Shown piece by piece: positions 1-11,891 of a stretch of 64,000 bases of DNA. The stretch covers positions 25,813,129 through 25,877,128 of the forward strand of contig NC_056765.1 of assembly GCF_018687715.1 (NCBI RefSeq), read 5' to 3'. Source of the DNA: Carya illinoinensis (Eukaryota; Streptophyta; Magnoliopsida; Fagales; Juglandaceae). Each line of letters opens with the position of its first letter. The first letter of the stretch is position 1. Made by a program: the position numbers and the translations under genes. The notes under the pieces were generated by a model. That model had not been told where the DNA came from and searched no databases. It saw only the letters and a list, made by a program, of their open reading frames with translations.

Positions 1-1153
1 GCCCTGATCAAATCATTAGAAGATATGTGCCAGAAGAAGAGATGCAAGACATCCTCCATCATTGCCATTCATCATCATATGGAGGACACTTTGGAGCCAC
101 CGTACAGCAGCTAAGGTACTTCAAAATGGATTCTTTTGTCCTTCTATTTTTCGTGATAGTTACACTTTGATGAAAACTTGTGACCGGTGCCAACGTATGG
201 GGAATATTTCAAGGCGTCATGAGTCACCACTGAAAGGTATTTTAGAAGTTGAGTTGTTTGATGTTTGGGGAATAGATTTTATGGGGCCTTTTCCTCCTTC
301 TTTTGGTTTTGCTTATATCTTATTAGTAGTTGACTATGTGTCAAAATGGGTTGAAGCAATTGCTACAATAGCAAATGATGCAAAGGTAGTGCTCAAATTT
401 CTGCACAAGAATATATTCACAAGATTTGGCACTCTACGAGCTATTATTAGTGATGAATGGACTCACTTTTGCAACAAGTTGTTTGATAATCTTCTTTCTA
501 AATATGGTGTAAAGCACAAGATAGCACTTGCTTACCATCCTCAAACTAATGGCCAAGCTGAAATTTCAAATAGAGAAATCAAGAATATCCTTGAAAAGAT
601 GGTCAAAACCAATAGAAAGGATTGGGCGAAGAAGCTTGATGATGCTTTAAGGGCATACCGTACAACCTTTAAAACGCCTATCGGGATGTCTCCATACCGA
701 TTAGTGTTTGGAAATGCATGTCATCTTCCTGTGGAGTTGGAGCATAGAGCTTATTGGGTTGTAAAAAAGTTTAACTTTGATTTGAAGGCAGCAGGTGAAA
801 ATTGACTTATTCAATTGAATGAGATGGAAGAGTTCCGGAATGATGCATATGAAAATGCAAAGATCTATAAAGAAAGGACGAAGAAGTGGCATGACAAACA
901 GATTCTTAGGCGAGAGTTTGCACCAGGACAACAAGTTTTACTCTTCAATTCACGACTCAAACTCTTCCCAGGAAAGTTAAAATCAAGATGAACAGGTCCT
1001 TATACAATTCATGAAGTTTTCTCTTTTGGAGCAGTAGATTTGAAGGACAAGACAGAAAATATTTTCAGAGTTAATGGTCAGAGGTTAAAGCATTACTATG
1101 GAGAACAAGTGGAGAGGAACTATGCATTTATTCCTCTTGGAAATCCTAATTGA
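1..1153 (+). pseudogene. Ty3/gypsy pol 3' end (integrase), decayed
   Basis: This is the integrase end of a Ty3/gypsy polyprotein, which would insert element cDNA into the genome. The HHCC finger is visible (HCHSS..., then CDRCQR near 190). The catalytic core follows with WGIDFMGPF, then ISDEWTHF, then [14 protein letters not shown], giving a D,D,E arrangement. The chromodomain-free C-terminal tail runs in the same frame to a stop at 1151-1153. It is broken: the frame changes near position 108, and in-frame TGA codons lie at 803-805 and near 988, where relatives have Arg and Trp. The family looks like the Athila/Tat side of gypsy, judged from the integrase wording and the long untranslated 3' internal region. 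The start of pol is outside the window. Confidence 0.9.
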
Positions 1154-2786
1154 TGAAAATTGAAAAGTCTGGTTGTAGACTTTAAAACAAGCGCTTATGG
1201 GAGGCAACCCATAGATCTATCTTTCATTCTTTCATTTATTTTATTATCTTTATTTATTTAGTTTTAATAATTTGGTTTTTGATGCAGGTTTATTTAGCAT
1301 GAATAAAGAGCTGAAAAATTTTAAACTACGGAAGATTCATCATGAAACCAGGGAAGTTCCTTTTATTTCTTCAATCCTTTTTACTTTTGCATTACAATGA
1401 GAACATTGTTTAGTTTAAGTTTGGGGATGTAAACTCCTATAGTCATTTGATCATCTTGTTTTCTAAGTCTTGGGTTGTTGATGGGTTGTCTGATTCTCTT
1501 ACCAAGCATGCATTGGAGTAAGATTTAATTCTCTATGACTCTGAAATTTGTGATTGAAGATGGTTTTGAGAAAAATTTTCTAAAATTTATTTTATGTCAA
1601 GTGGAGTTTTGTGGGTACTTTGGTTTAAATCTTTGACCTTGAACATAATTGAGCACATAGTCGTTTTTCTCTTATTCCATTTTGCTTATGAAGAGAAGAA
1701 GTTGAATTAATTGAAAGAGGGAGTTCAATTTTGCTTTGCTCTAGAATCCGTTGATGGGTCATTGAGGCGAAATCTTAGTTGAGACCAAATATTAGAGAAA
1801 TGATCTAGGCATTTCTTTGGCATAACCAAAAAGCTTTCCCAGCCGTCCTAAATATCATGCCATCATTACATGGTGTGTTTCCATAGTCAACCCCATTGAG
1901 CCTTCATAAGCCTTTATTTATTCTTTGAACTACATAAATCATGCCCGCTCTAAGTTTGAAAAACAATGAATCTACCTTTGATAGTTTGAGAAAATACTTT
2001 GATGGAGAGTTACATTTAAAAGAGAAAATTTGTTTCATGATGAACTGTATTATGTCTGCTCTGTTTGATCAAAGAAGAAGAAGAAGAAAGAAGAAGAAAG
2101 AAACTAAAAAAAAAAAAAAAAGTGAACAAAAAAAAAAACAAAAGAAAAAGAAGTCACTAAGCGGGGTATGTATCACCTCAGATTTTGTTAAAGGAATTGT
2201 TGGTATTGCTTCAGTGATTACAGCAACAATAATGCCACAAGTATGAGCATATTGCCAAGAAAGAGCTATGATTTGAATCATGTGTGTATCACTTTTAGTG
2301 TTCTTTTCACTAAGTATTTTCCTAGTTTGCTTTGAGTTTTCATATCCAGTTCTTTCTTAACCCTCACCCTGTGGCCTATCATTACAACCTTATTAAAAAC
2401 CTTTTGATCTCTGATTTTTTGTGTTGACTACATTAGTGGAGAGGATTTCTGAAAACTGGACTTATGGGGTTAAGGTTTGAGAGAATTCTTCTGATTTTAG
2501 TTGTTCTACTTTTATCTGAGTTTGCAGGTGGTTTGAGATTAAATTGACTATATCACACACACACACTCAAGGTCTTAGCTTTAGGTTGAAGTAAACGCCT
2601 AACTCTTGCTTGACAAATTGTAAAATCTTTGATGTTAAAAGAGTAAGATACTAGTGATGAAATCTAAATTCATAAAAGCTTGGTGAGTGATGATACTTCT
2701 CTTTGGGGTCGAGTTGATATTGCCTAAACTATCATTTGCTTTTCTTTTTGTTTGAGGACAAACAAAGTTGTAAGTTTGGGGGTATT
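1154..2786 (+). other. gypsy internal 3' untranslated region
   Basis: This stretch lies between the pol stop and the 3' LTR and has no credible gene. It starts with a segment containing 'gggaggcaaccca' near 1200, which I have seen in this position in Athila/Tat-like elements. A lysine-rich low-complexity A/AAG tract lies at about 2070-2150. The short open frame through that tract is a composition artefact. No env-like ORF was found. Confidence 0.6.
2771..2786 (+). other. polypurine tract of the gypsy element
   Basis: The run 'aagtttgggggta' sits directly before the LTR start TGATGACTTG. That is the expected place and composition for the plus-strand primer of a retrotransposon. Confidence 0.65.
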
Positions 2787-4086
2787 TGATGACTTGCAAA
2801 ATTTTGTATTGCAGATTTTACAAGATTGCTTGAGCGGAGGTTTTTGGCCACACGAGCGAATTCAGGCAGATTCAAACACTCAACTGTCGCTCGACAGTGA
2901 GCTCGAGTGGGTTGCTGGAAAACTAAGATCGCTCGAGCGGAGACATTGGCCGCTCGAGCGAAATAAGGCAGAGTCGAACGCTCGATGTGTGCTCGATAGG
3001 ACGTTCGAGCAAAATCAGACAGAGTCGAATGCTTGATGTGCGCTCGACACCCCGCTCGAGCGAATATCGTATTTTGACAAATTTAGGGTCTTCTGCCGTC
3101 ACACCATATAAAAGTGATTTTTCACTCTATGGTCGTAACTTTTGGACTGGAGAACATTTTTTGGGATAGAAAAACACAGCTAGAAGGATTCAAATCATCT
3201 GTTTTGGAATCACACACGAGCACAGACGGGAGAAAAGCATTGAAACATTTCCTTGAGTTTTGAAGACGAGTTACGGCTGCGAGGAGTATTTTTCAGCGTT
3301 TATTTTCTTCTAATATTCTCAGAACAATTATGGTGAATTCGTTTATGTTGAATTCCATTTCTAAGATGAGCTAAATTTTATTTATTATAGGAAAACGATG
3401 TAACCTAGTTCTAAACTATGCTTGATTGTCTATGCTAATTTAAGGCAATTCTCTCTTTGTTTATCTAATTTATTCTGAGTTTATTGCTTCTAATTAACTG
3501 GCCATTGATTAGATGATATTTAATCTTGTGATTTGCTATTGAAATAGGGAATCATAGGGTAGATCCTGAATATTTCAGCATAGGTAAGTATAGAGATCGA
3601 AAAACTTGTACCTATGTAGTAATTAAATCATTGGTCTTATTGCTTTCTTGATTATTTAATTTGCATATTCTTGTGTAAATTGATGAACAAGAATAATTTC
3701 CAATTGACTATCGAAAAAGTCTGTTGGATGAATTAAGATTTGCTAATGAACAAAAAGAATTAAATTAAATTAGCTGAATAAGAAAAGCATAGTGAAGAAT
3801 TAGGTGAAATCGATTTCCTATAAGTTTTCTTTCCCATTAATTTGATCTTCGAACGTCAGTTTTATTTCCTTTGCGTATTTCTCTTTGAGTCGATTTTAGT
3901 TTAAATTGCAACTATAAAAATCTTAGTGATTCCTCTAGATAAAATCGAGATTAGTATAATTTTGGTATTTGGCAAAAGTAAGGTACCAATCTCTGAGGAA
4001 GATACTCTTCTTATCACTTTATTATAAAACTACGATATTGTGCACTTGCAGTTTTGCACCGGTCACTAAGTTACAAAATTTCAACA
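2787..4086 (+). repeat. 3' LTR of the gypsy element
   Basis: The LTR begins TGATGACTTGC right after the purine tract and ends near 'aaatttcaaca', so it has TG...CA ends. The end could instead be 4090. The ends share imperfect inverse similarity (cttgcaaaattttgta against ttacaaaatttcaa). The distal end holds 'tgcacttgcagttttgcacc', a U5-like sequence. The 5' LTR is outside the window, so no TSD or LTR-LTR age can be taken. Length about 1.3 kb. Confidence 0.65.
2830..3072 (+). repeat. cluster of CGCTCGAGCG-type palindromes in the LTR
   Basis: Within 240 bp the palindrome core CTCGAG or its near forms (gctcgagcg, cgctcgac, cgctcgat, cgttcgagc, cttgagcgg) occur about ten times. They are interleaved with a second repeated phrase, 'aggcagagtcgaa' or close variants. 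The cluster lies in the U3 part of the LTR, so it could be promoter-proximal. That role is inference only. Confidence 0.7.
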
Positions 4087-4111
4087 ACCACTAATGGTTC
4101 ATAGAGTAAGA

Positions 4112-5792
4112 AATAGAAGATGTTGAAGGATTTGCTTGCAAGAATGATCATTATGAATGAGATGCATTTTCTCACCGTTGAGGAAAAAGACTTCCATAGA
4201 TTTGTGCAGTATCTTAAACACTGATTTCCCATGCCTTCATGGTATATGATAATGTGAGATTATTTGAAGAGGCATGCCAAGGAGAAGACCTAGATGAAGG
4301 TGATGTTTATTACCATTGCCCCAAGAGTATCATTTACGATTAATAAATGGACATCCATACAGAATATGAGCTATATTTATATCACAGCCCACTTCATTGA
4401 CAGTGAGTGGACATGGCATAAACAGATTATTAGGTTGAAACAAATTGAAGATAACAAGGGTTCATTCATTGGAAAGGAGATGGATGACTGTATAAAGGAT
4501 TGGGGGTTTACCAAACTTTATATCATAGTTGACAATACCAGTACTAATGACACTGCGATAGATTGGTTCAAGCATAATACAATAGTAAAAGAGGATACAA
4601 TTTGTGACAACGAGTTTATCCATATAAAATGTTGTGCTCATATTATCAATGTCATAATTACTGAGAGGTTGAAGGAGGTTGATAATTCAATTATCGAAGT
4701 CCGCAACCTTGTGAGGTACGTGAATGCATCCCCTTAAAGCCTTGGCAAGTTTAAGACTATAGCTGAACAACTTGAGATCCTATCTTCTAGAATGTTGAGC
4801 TTGGACATTCCCACTCAATGAAACTCCACATACACCATGTTGGATGTAGTGTAAAAGTACCAAAGAGCATTTGAGTGGATGGAGGTCGAGGATTGAGGCT
4901 TGAATATGCTTTGTTGGAGACTATAGGGGAGACAATGGCTCAGTGTGCCATGCACCGTTGATTCCCCAAATGTGAGGTACTTTGTTTAACTTTTGAAATT
5001 ATTTGATGACAATTTAGTTCCAAAAATTATACTGTAAACTTGTACTTTGAGTAGCTATTGGGGCTTTATGATCACTTATTATAGAGTTGTGATGACGTTG
5101 TCAGTTGTTAAATGGCATGGCTATTGGGATGAAATCTAAATATAATAAATATTGGAGGGATGTTTAGAAGATAAACATATTATTATTTATGGCTACAATT
5201 CTTGACCCTCGATATAAGTAATGGCTATATAAGTTGGATTAGTGATGTCCTTGGTGATAAGAAGGCTAATCAGTTTATTAAAGTGTTGAAGAATGATAAC
5301 AATGACTTATATAGCCATTACAACAATAATGGTTAGTCTTTAAGCCAAAGTGGTAGCCCCTCACAACTGACCAACTTGACATAGAAATGGTTCAATTGTT
5401 TTGATGTGAAGGTATTACCAAATCCAAACATCGAAGAATTTTATGCAGTGTAAGTTTAAGGTTGAATGTTATTTTATGGAAGATGTCGATGAAACTAGTG
5501 ATACATTTCATATCACTAGGTTCATTCCACAAAGTTTTTGGTCCTCTCCCGAGTAGTCTAGGATGTGCTAGTCATTCTTATCACTACAGTTGCCTCTGAG
5601 TTAGTGTTTAGCACCAGAGGTTGTGTGTTGGATACTTATCGGAGTTCATTGGCTCTGACCAACATGGAGGCCTTCATTTGCACACAAAACTGGTTAAGTT
5701 CAATGCCTATTGGACTAGATACTATTGATGATACCGAGAGCTATAGGCTTGAATCCGATAACTTTATGCTTTTAGCCTTCATTTTTAAATGA
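4112..5792 (+). pseudogene. hAT transposase remnant 1
   Basis: A degenerate hAT (RICESLEEPER/DAYSLEEPER-like) transposase is readable in pieces. N-terminal: LARMIIMNEMHFLTVEEKDF near 4135. Central DDE part, 4294-4737: TINKWTSIQN, ITAHFIDSEW, VDNTSTNDTA and CCAHIINVII. C-terminal hAT dimerisation segment, 5565-5792: ASELVFSTRG and EAFICTQNWL. Stops and frameshifts separate them, so it is dead. It begins right after the gypsy LTR end at 4086, consistent with the gypsy element having landed in or next to this hAT copy. It is a different family from the hAT pair at 52-59 kb, since central-domain wording differs throughout. Confidence 0.85.
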
Positions 5793-5907
5793 TAATTACA
5801 TATTTTTAATGTTTAAATTATTTAAATTATAATTTTTATATTTTTGTAGGCATATTTGTGAACTCCAAGATAATTGCAAATGATTGAGATGATGACAACG
5901 TGGGATG

Positions 5908-6150
5908 TGATAACTTTTGAATTCCCCTCACTTTAGTGGGAGTGGTTGGTGTATTATATATTGTACAACAAATCATTTACAAGAGACAAATCATGTATGA
6001 GTTTATAATATTCAAGGTATTACAATAAATCTATTAAAGAGAGGAATCTATCAATAGTCAACTAGTGAAGGAGCACACTCTGTTATGGAAGGTTAGAGCG
6101 GGATCAATGAATAAGCAATTAAGTGCCACTATCGTTGGTATCATCTAACA
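5908..6150 (-). repeat. 3' LTR of copia copy 1
   Basis: On the minus strand it begins TGTTAGATGATACC directly after the purine tract and ends ...AAGTTATCA at 5908. It matches 32634-32895, the 5' LTR of copy 2, over nearly its whole length, including 'ggtgtattatatattgtac' and 'agtcaac'. Length about 243 bp. Confidence 0.8.
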
Positions 6151-6175
6151 CTGCCCCCCCCCCCCCCCCCCCCCC
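6151..6175 (-). other. expanded polypurine tract (22 G on minus strand)
   Basis: The minus strand reads A, 22 G, CAG and then the LTR start. The position is exactly that of the copia polypurine primer, but the uninterrupted 22-base G run is far longer than usual. It is either a microsatellite-like expansion or a base-calling or assembly artefact. Confidence 0.75.
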
Positions 6176-6273
6176 TAAAAAAATGCTGAAGTGTGGGTTG
6201 GGTCCACATGTAAATTGGAACGAGAGGATAAAAACTAAGGAATGGAGAAGGTCTTAGTAAGGCAATAAGCTAG

Positions 6274-7652
6274 CTAAGCATTGATAAGTACATGATGAAG
6301 TTGAAGGACTTTGAGGGTAATCTTCTCTTTGATGAAGTGGACATCAATATCTATATGTTTTGTGCAATTATGAAAGATGGGATTAGTGACCATACAGGTG
6401 CCACTAATGTTGTCACACAAAAGCAAGGGAGGTTGCACAGGTGGTAAGCCAAGAAAACAAAGAATGTGTAGGAGCCATAAAACATCAGTACCAAGGGTAG
6501 CCAATGCATGATACTTCACCTTAGAGCTAGATCGAGAAACTATGCTTTGCTTCATAAAGGACCAAGAGATGAGATTAGGACCAAGGTAAATACATAATCC
6601 AGTCACAGAGCAGCAATAATCAGGGTCACTAGCTCAGTCAACATTTCTGAAGGCGTGAATAGTACAATCTTTCAAAGCCGAGAAGTTAAGTCCAAGCCCT
6701 AAGGTTCCTTTTACATAGCACAATAAGCATTTTGCAACACCTAAATGAGCAGTGTGAGAGGCATGCATAAATTGACATAATTTATCCATAGAATATGAGA
6801 GATCGGGCAGTGTGAGAGTGACGTATTGAAGAGCCTCCATTAGTTGCCGATACTCTTAATGGTCAGGGAGAAGATCGCTTTTTGAGTGAGACAATTTGAA
6901 CCCAAGAGACATAGGGGTTTCAACTGGCTTGGATCCATCCGTTCCAAAATGACGAAGTAAGTTGGTGGCATAGGGCATTTGAGATAGCCATAAGGAAGAG
7001 TCGTTCAACTTTCATGCCAAGAAAGTAATGAAGATCACCAAGATGTTTGAAATTAAAGTATTGTTAGAGATTCTTAACAAGCCATTGGATCTCATAAGTG
7101 ATGCTTCCAGTAAGAACGATGTCATCCACATAAATAAGAAGAATGAAAAGAGTATTGTTTTGATGATAGACAAAGGGATGCATAGTAGGGGACTTGAGAA
7201 AACTGAAATGACATAAGTGGGAGCTAAAGCATTGGTACCAAGCACGAGGAGTTTGCTTGAGACCTTATAATGATTTGTGTAGTCAACACATATAGGTAGG
7301 TCGATCCTTATCAACAAAGCCAGAGGTTGTGACATATAAACATATTAACTAAGAGTTCCATGAAGAAAATCATTATTCACATTAAGTTGATGAAGAGGTC
7401 AACCATGAGAAAGATCAAGAGAGATGATAAGTCGAATGGTCTCTTGTCGAACCATAGGGCTTAAAGTATCACCATAGTCATGGCCATAACGTTGGTAGTA
7501 GCCTTTAGCCATGAGTTGTGCTTTATAATGTTCAATAGACCCATTTGAATTGCACTTGATAAGGAAGACTCACATGTTACTAGGAATCTTTGGACTTTCA
7601 AAACAACGTAAAGAACCAAGTGAAGCTAGTAAGGCCATCCACAAATATAACA
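6274..7652 (-). pseudogene. copia reverse transcriptase/RNase H remnant
   Basis: The order on the minus strand is: a trace of integrase (near 7640), then RT (SIEHYKAQLMAKG near 7520; VYMSQPLAL near 7330), then the late RT segment LPDLSYSMDKLCQFMHAS (6634-6840), then RNase H (GPNLISWSFMKQSIVSRSSS, then TKHIDIDVHFIKEKI at 6274-6606). Many frameshifts and stops separate these blocks. No functional polymerase can be made from it. Confidence 0.85.
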
Positions 7653-7752
7653 TAGTAACAGTAGCCATCCACAAAGGTTATGGGTGAGGAACCACATACA
7701 TCAAAATATATTGTATGTAAAATATGTAGTGGTTTCTCATTAACTAATTTAA

Positions 7753-8517
7753 GACTATATTTGGATATTGAGCTAAACTGAGCTGAGTTGAATTCTTTAC
7801 AAGTAGTAGTGAATTGAAATCTTGGAATAAGTTATGTGGGACCTATCTAAGATGTGTTTTGATATTAAGATGAGTACTATTTAAGAGAAGTTAAGAAGGT
7901 ATGGGGCCCACTAATGATTGTAAATTTGTTGTCATGATTGAATAATTAATTTATTAAATCCTTTATTAATAAATAACATAAATTCCCTCATGTAAAAAAA
8001 TTACAACAAAATATTCCAAGCACTATAAACACAAATTTTCTTACTCTAAATTTATAAAAACAAAATAAAATAATTATTAATAAAATTACAACAGTACCAT
8101 GCCTATATTTTATTTTATTATTTATTTATATAGTATTTAATTTGTTGTAAAAGAAATACATGTAAGGCGGAAGAAATTTTTTATTTTTTTTAGTTGCCAG
8201 CAAGTTGAGCATCACTTGATTCAACGCTAGAGACATTTGTCTCCCGCTCAAGCGGGCTCTCAGTCACTAGAAATGCATTGTGAATCTATTAATTGGGGAA
8301 AGAGAAATAGAGAGAGAAATTTAGTGGGCCCCGTGAAGTTATTTTTTGAGGAGAAAGAGAAAGAGGGAGAAAGTTAGGCTTTTCTTTTTGTTTTGTCTGT
8401 GGTTTCCACAAAGTCTCAAGTTGGAATAATCTAAGTGAAGACTCATGTGTGTTTGAATATTGGATGAAGTCTAAAATTGAGCTAAGTAGAGATGCTTCTA
8501 AGATCCAAACTAGCCCT
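7753..8517. mobile_element. MITE-like insertion in copia copy 1
   Basis: A non-coding block of about 765 bp interrupts the copia integrase. One end reads 'actatatttggatattgag', and the other, read inward, 'ggctagtttggatcttag'. The ends are therefore related inverted repeats built on TTTGGAT. The same block sits at the same copia position in copy 2 (30335-31126). Inside is 'cccgctcaagcggg', a small palindrome like those in the gypsy LTR at 2.9 kb. No ORF and no clear TSD. Confidence 0.55.
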
Positions 8518-8639
8518 AAATGGCAGTATCTTACTCTCTCTGAAAGGAAAATGTAAACAAAAGAAATTATCTAAAACTCTAGTAAAATGGATAAACTGGG
8601 TGCAAGAGAATGGAGCACTGAAGCTGAAGGGTAACCGAG

Positions 8640-9940
8640 CTAAGAGTGCCAAGTGCTTATTGAGCGGCTAATGCTTGCAAAACATTGAGAGTGACCATGA
8701 GAGCGTTGGGGACAGAAACCACATGGAATGGGATAGAGGCCATCCTCAAGGGGTCCACTTAGAAGAGTCTGCCTTGTCTTTAGATCCTTAGCATTATGCG
8801 TGAACACAAAGATACAATTATAATCATTGGTAAATTGTGCCACCAAAAGTAAATTTTTACAAAGATAAGGCACCACATATACATTATGAAGAGGAAGACT
8901 TCCAAAATCAGCTTGAAGAGTATAAGTCCCCACCTTGGAGAGATAAATTCCATCATCAATCATAACAGAGTTAGACCCACTGTAAGGGAACGTACCTTGA
9001 ACAAGATTATCGTCAGGAGTCATATGTTTGGTGGCATCTGTGTCAGGGTACCATGCATCATCAAATCCATTGGAAATATGCATGGCAGCCATAGCATGCT
9101 ACAACTAAGAGACAATTAAAGAATTAGGAGCCCTATGGTTATGGAAACCATATTTGAAGCAGGTAATCTGTTTGCCGCTACTACCACATCCATGGGAAGG
9201 TGAGTCTTAGATAGCATTATTATTGGTATATTGGGGTGTGGCGTTGTTGGGTCCACACCCTCCATAAGATCGACTAGCTCAAGTGTTTGAAGCCTGGCCA
9301 CACCCCTAAGAATTTGAAGCAATAAAAGCAATTGGTGCTGGTGTAGCGGCGTCAGAAAGATGAAGTTCAAAGTCCAGCAAAAGACCTACCACATCATGAA
9401 GAGAAGATGCGTCTTTATGAGCATCAATAATGGGTTCATACTTAGATCCCAGCCCTCGAAGAACCCAGAAAACAAGGTCATCGTCATCAACAACCTTGTG
9501 AGCAGTAGCAAGTAGAAGAGCCAACATTTTGGCATACTCTAAATATTTAGCAACACTTTTTGACCCTTTCGTCATAGATTGAAGCTCAGTTTTGATGTGT
9601 TGAATTCGAGCCTGAGATTGAGACCCAAACTGGGTCTCAAAAGAATGCCAAAAGGCTAAAGAAGAGTCCTTACCAGCAACCAACAGAAGGACAGTATCAG
9701 AAAGTGAGCCAACCAATGATCATTTGATCAAGTTGGAACCATTTGCTTATGGGCTAGGTTTGCAATACCATCGATGGTTTTCAGAGGAATGAGAGTTGTC
9801 CCCATGACGAAACCGAGGAGATCATAACTACGCAATATAGGAAGCACCTGCATTTTCCAGATGAAATAGTTATTGCGATGGAGCTTGTGGGAGATGTCTT
9901 GGTGAATGGATTTAGCATTATGGGAGACTGAGGTGTTGGA
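8640..9940 (-). pseudogene. copia gag and protease/pre-integrase segment, copy 1
   Basis: The gag capsid region is read from 9716 leftward (SFETQFGSQSQARIQHIKTE, KGSKSVAKYLEYAK, DDDLVFWVLRGLG), typical of the UBN2/retrotran_gag family of copia gag. A CCHC knuckle region follows near 9150. The protease-like block YPDTDATKHMT follows in 8640-9092, at the place of the usual D-S/T-G-A active site. Then comes the pre-integrase segment ending STWHS. At least one frameshift separates gag from protease. The amino-terminal part of gag beyond 9940 is lost. Confidence 0.85.
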
Positions 9941-9948
9941 TTTAGCAA

Positions 9949-10292
9949 TTATGACACTTTATCATTCCCTAAAACATCAAGACTGAAGTTGAGGAAGAAA
10001 ACAAGGACAATGGATTGGATATTATAAAGAGCATAAACAATTTTTTCTATAAGAATATTGGGAAGCATGCAGTTTGGTTGTAACCACCTGGAACAATAAA
10101 AGCTACAGCAAACATGATGGTAACAATTAGAGCAGCCACTACTATACATGATGATGCTATGTCTTTCATCCATTTCTCCTCCTTTTTCATCATGTCCTCA
10201 TGGTTCTTTGTAAAGAGTTGTCGGGGAGTTGAACCATCTTTCTTAGTACCTCCTTTAATCTTGGGATTGACAATTCTCTTCACCACCTGCAT
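9949..10292 (-). pseudogene. PGG-domain (ankyrin protein C-terminus) gene fragment
   Basis: On the minus strand an exon begins after an acceptor (tgcag at 10293) and reads VVKRIVNPKIKG, TPRQLFTKNHEDMMKKEEKW, SSCIVVAALIVTIMFAVAF and VPGG. This is the PGG domain (PF13962) that follows ankyrin repeats in plant membrane proteins of the ACD6/ITN1 kind. After PIFL the same frame continues through a TAG into KKLFMLFIISNPLSLFSSS and a second TAG, so two nonsense codons break the last transmembrane segments. The fragment stops at 9941, where copia sequence starts. The ankyrin exons are absent. It lies between a copia break and the CACTA array, so it may be a host fragment captured by the CACTA element. 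A relic of a pre-existing gene is the alternative. Confidence 0.8.
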
Positions 10293-10430
10293 TTGCCAAA
10301 AAATGCTACCAAAATCATTTACATAACTGTGGGTAATATTAGCAAGGCAAAAAGTGTAACCTTACACAAAATGCTACAAAATTTAGTCCAAAGTGTGACA
10401 TTGGAATAGTGTAGTCATCAACTCATTCAC

Positions 10431-11642
10431 AGTTCTCATATCCTCACTAAGGCCAAAGTCTAGCTTGAATTAAATCTAATACGTGAATTACATTAAAAAT
10501 ATGATATATTAATTCAGGTGGAAAAAATTTACTTTCAAAGTAAATTTGCCAGCACACGACTCTAAATTAATGTGCTACTTAATCTCATTCGGAAAATCTC
10601 TCAATGATTGCATGTTGGTACGAATATGAACCAATATTCAAACGTTTTTTGTTTACATTTGAATGTATAGATTAGAAATACTAATTCCATAAAATTAGTA
10701 TACATACCAATTGTATCATATTACACACCATCATTTAAAAACTAACAATGTATTATAAAATTTTAAAATTAGATATTAAAAGTTATATACAATGATAAAA
10801 TTCATTTCTTCTTTTTTCTCTCCCACCGCAATTCTGTTGCAATGACTTAACATGCTCCATTTGTACCATCATCTCTCGCTGCACTTGCTCTTAGATTTCA
10901 CCACGTATTCTTTCCACCTGGTCTCTCTGTTGGTCCTGCAAACGAGCCTCCAAATGAGATTGTCGCTCTAAGAGAGAATCTAACTCATGCTGTCTTGACC
11001 TTATACATTCATTCTCGCATCAAGTTGCTTCTAAATCTTTGGTAAGACTATTAATTTGTGAAATCGATGAGGTTAAGGAGGATGAACCAAAATGCTTGAA
11101 AGATCGTCCCAAGCCTCTTGCCATATTAGAATTGGGCCTGAGCACTTGTGTGAATATGTCTATATCTTTAGGAGAGGAATCCTCAAAAGCTGACTGCATC
11201 ACCATCATTTTTCCTGCAATTTGAAAGAAAACACACAATAACTATCGTATTAAAAGAAATATAAATAAAAAATAAATTATTCACAAGTTGCTTAATTTAT
11301 TTAACAAAATTAATACCACTTACATAATTATCTGCAGTGGCAGGATCTATCCATTCTTTAAGCTCATTAGTGTGAGCAGCAGCATAAACATGAATGAGAA
11401 AAAAGTTTTCAGGATTATCACGTTTCTAACAAAGTGACAATAACAATTTTAAAAAGATAATGTTAGTACTTAAATAAAATAATATCAAAAAAATAAATGA
11501 ATTCTATAACTTTTTAATTACCATTTCATCAGCAAGATGGTGGAATGACCTTGAACAGACACGATGGAGGACAGTCAGAGTAGATCTATTCTGTGCATTT
11601 AAAGAACTTAAGTGCTACAAAATTAAGTAAAAATGTTAGTTG

Positions 11643-11681
<39 letters not shown>

Positions 11682-11891
11682 AATGAATATAAATGCAAAT
11701 AATTAAAGGATATAAATCTAGAATACCTAGTTATCTGGAGTTGTGAAAAGATCACAACACTTTCTCTAATTATCTAACTTCACCTTCTGGAAAGGGGAGT
11801 ACACAGCCTCATCCAACGTCTCAAATTTCTTGAAATGGTCATGACATCATCCCGTGTGGCATTGGAATAGGGTAGTCATCAACTCACTCAC
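10431..11891 (-). repeat. array unit 1
   Basis: This is the leftmost unit. Its last exon (11020-11220) is the most diverged (KMMVMQSAFEDSSPKDIDI, RGLGRSFKHFG). It carries a 27-bp TA run at about 11650-11676 and the motif acatttgaatgt near 10660. Confidence 0.85.

Larger units (their letters stand above)
5908..9940 (-). mobile_element. copia retrotransposon, copy 1 (5' truncated)
   Basis: Ty1/copia element on the minus strand. From right to left it has gag, a MITE-like insertion in the integrase region, a fused integrase/reverse-transcriptase/RNase H remnant, an expanded polypurine tract and the 3' LTR. The 5' LTR and gag start are missing: homology with copy 2 stops abruptly at 9940, where a PGG-domain gene fragment begins. 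Most of integrase is deleted, because the conserved VDGYCYYVIFVDG block is followed within tens of codons by reverse-transcriptase sequence. Confidence 0.85.

Noticed and set aside
1941..2246. Lysine-rich open frame in the gypsy 3' region
   Set aside because: Driven by A and AAG runs. No domain and no conserved wording.
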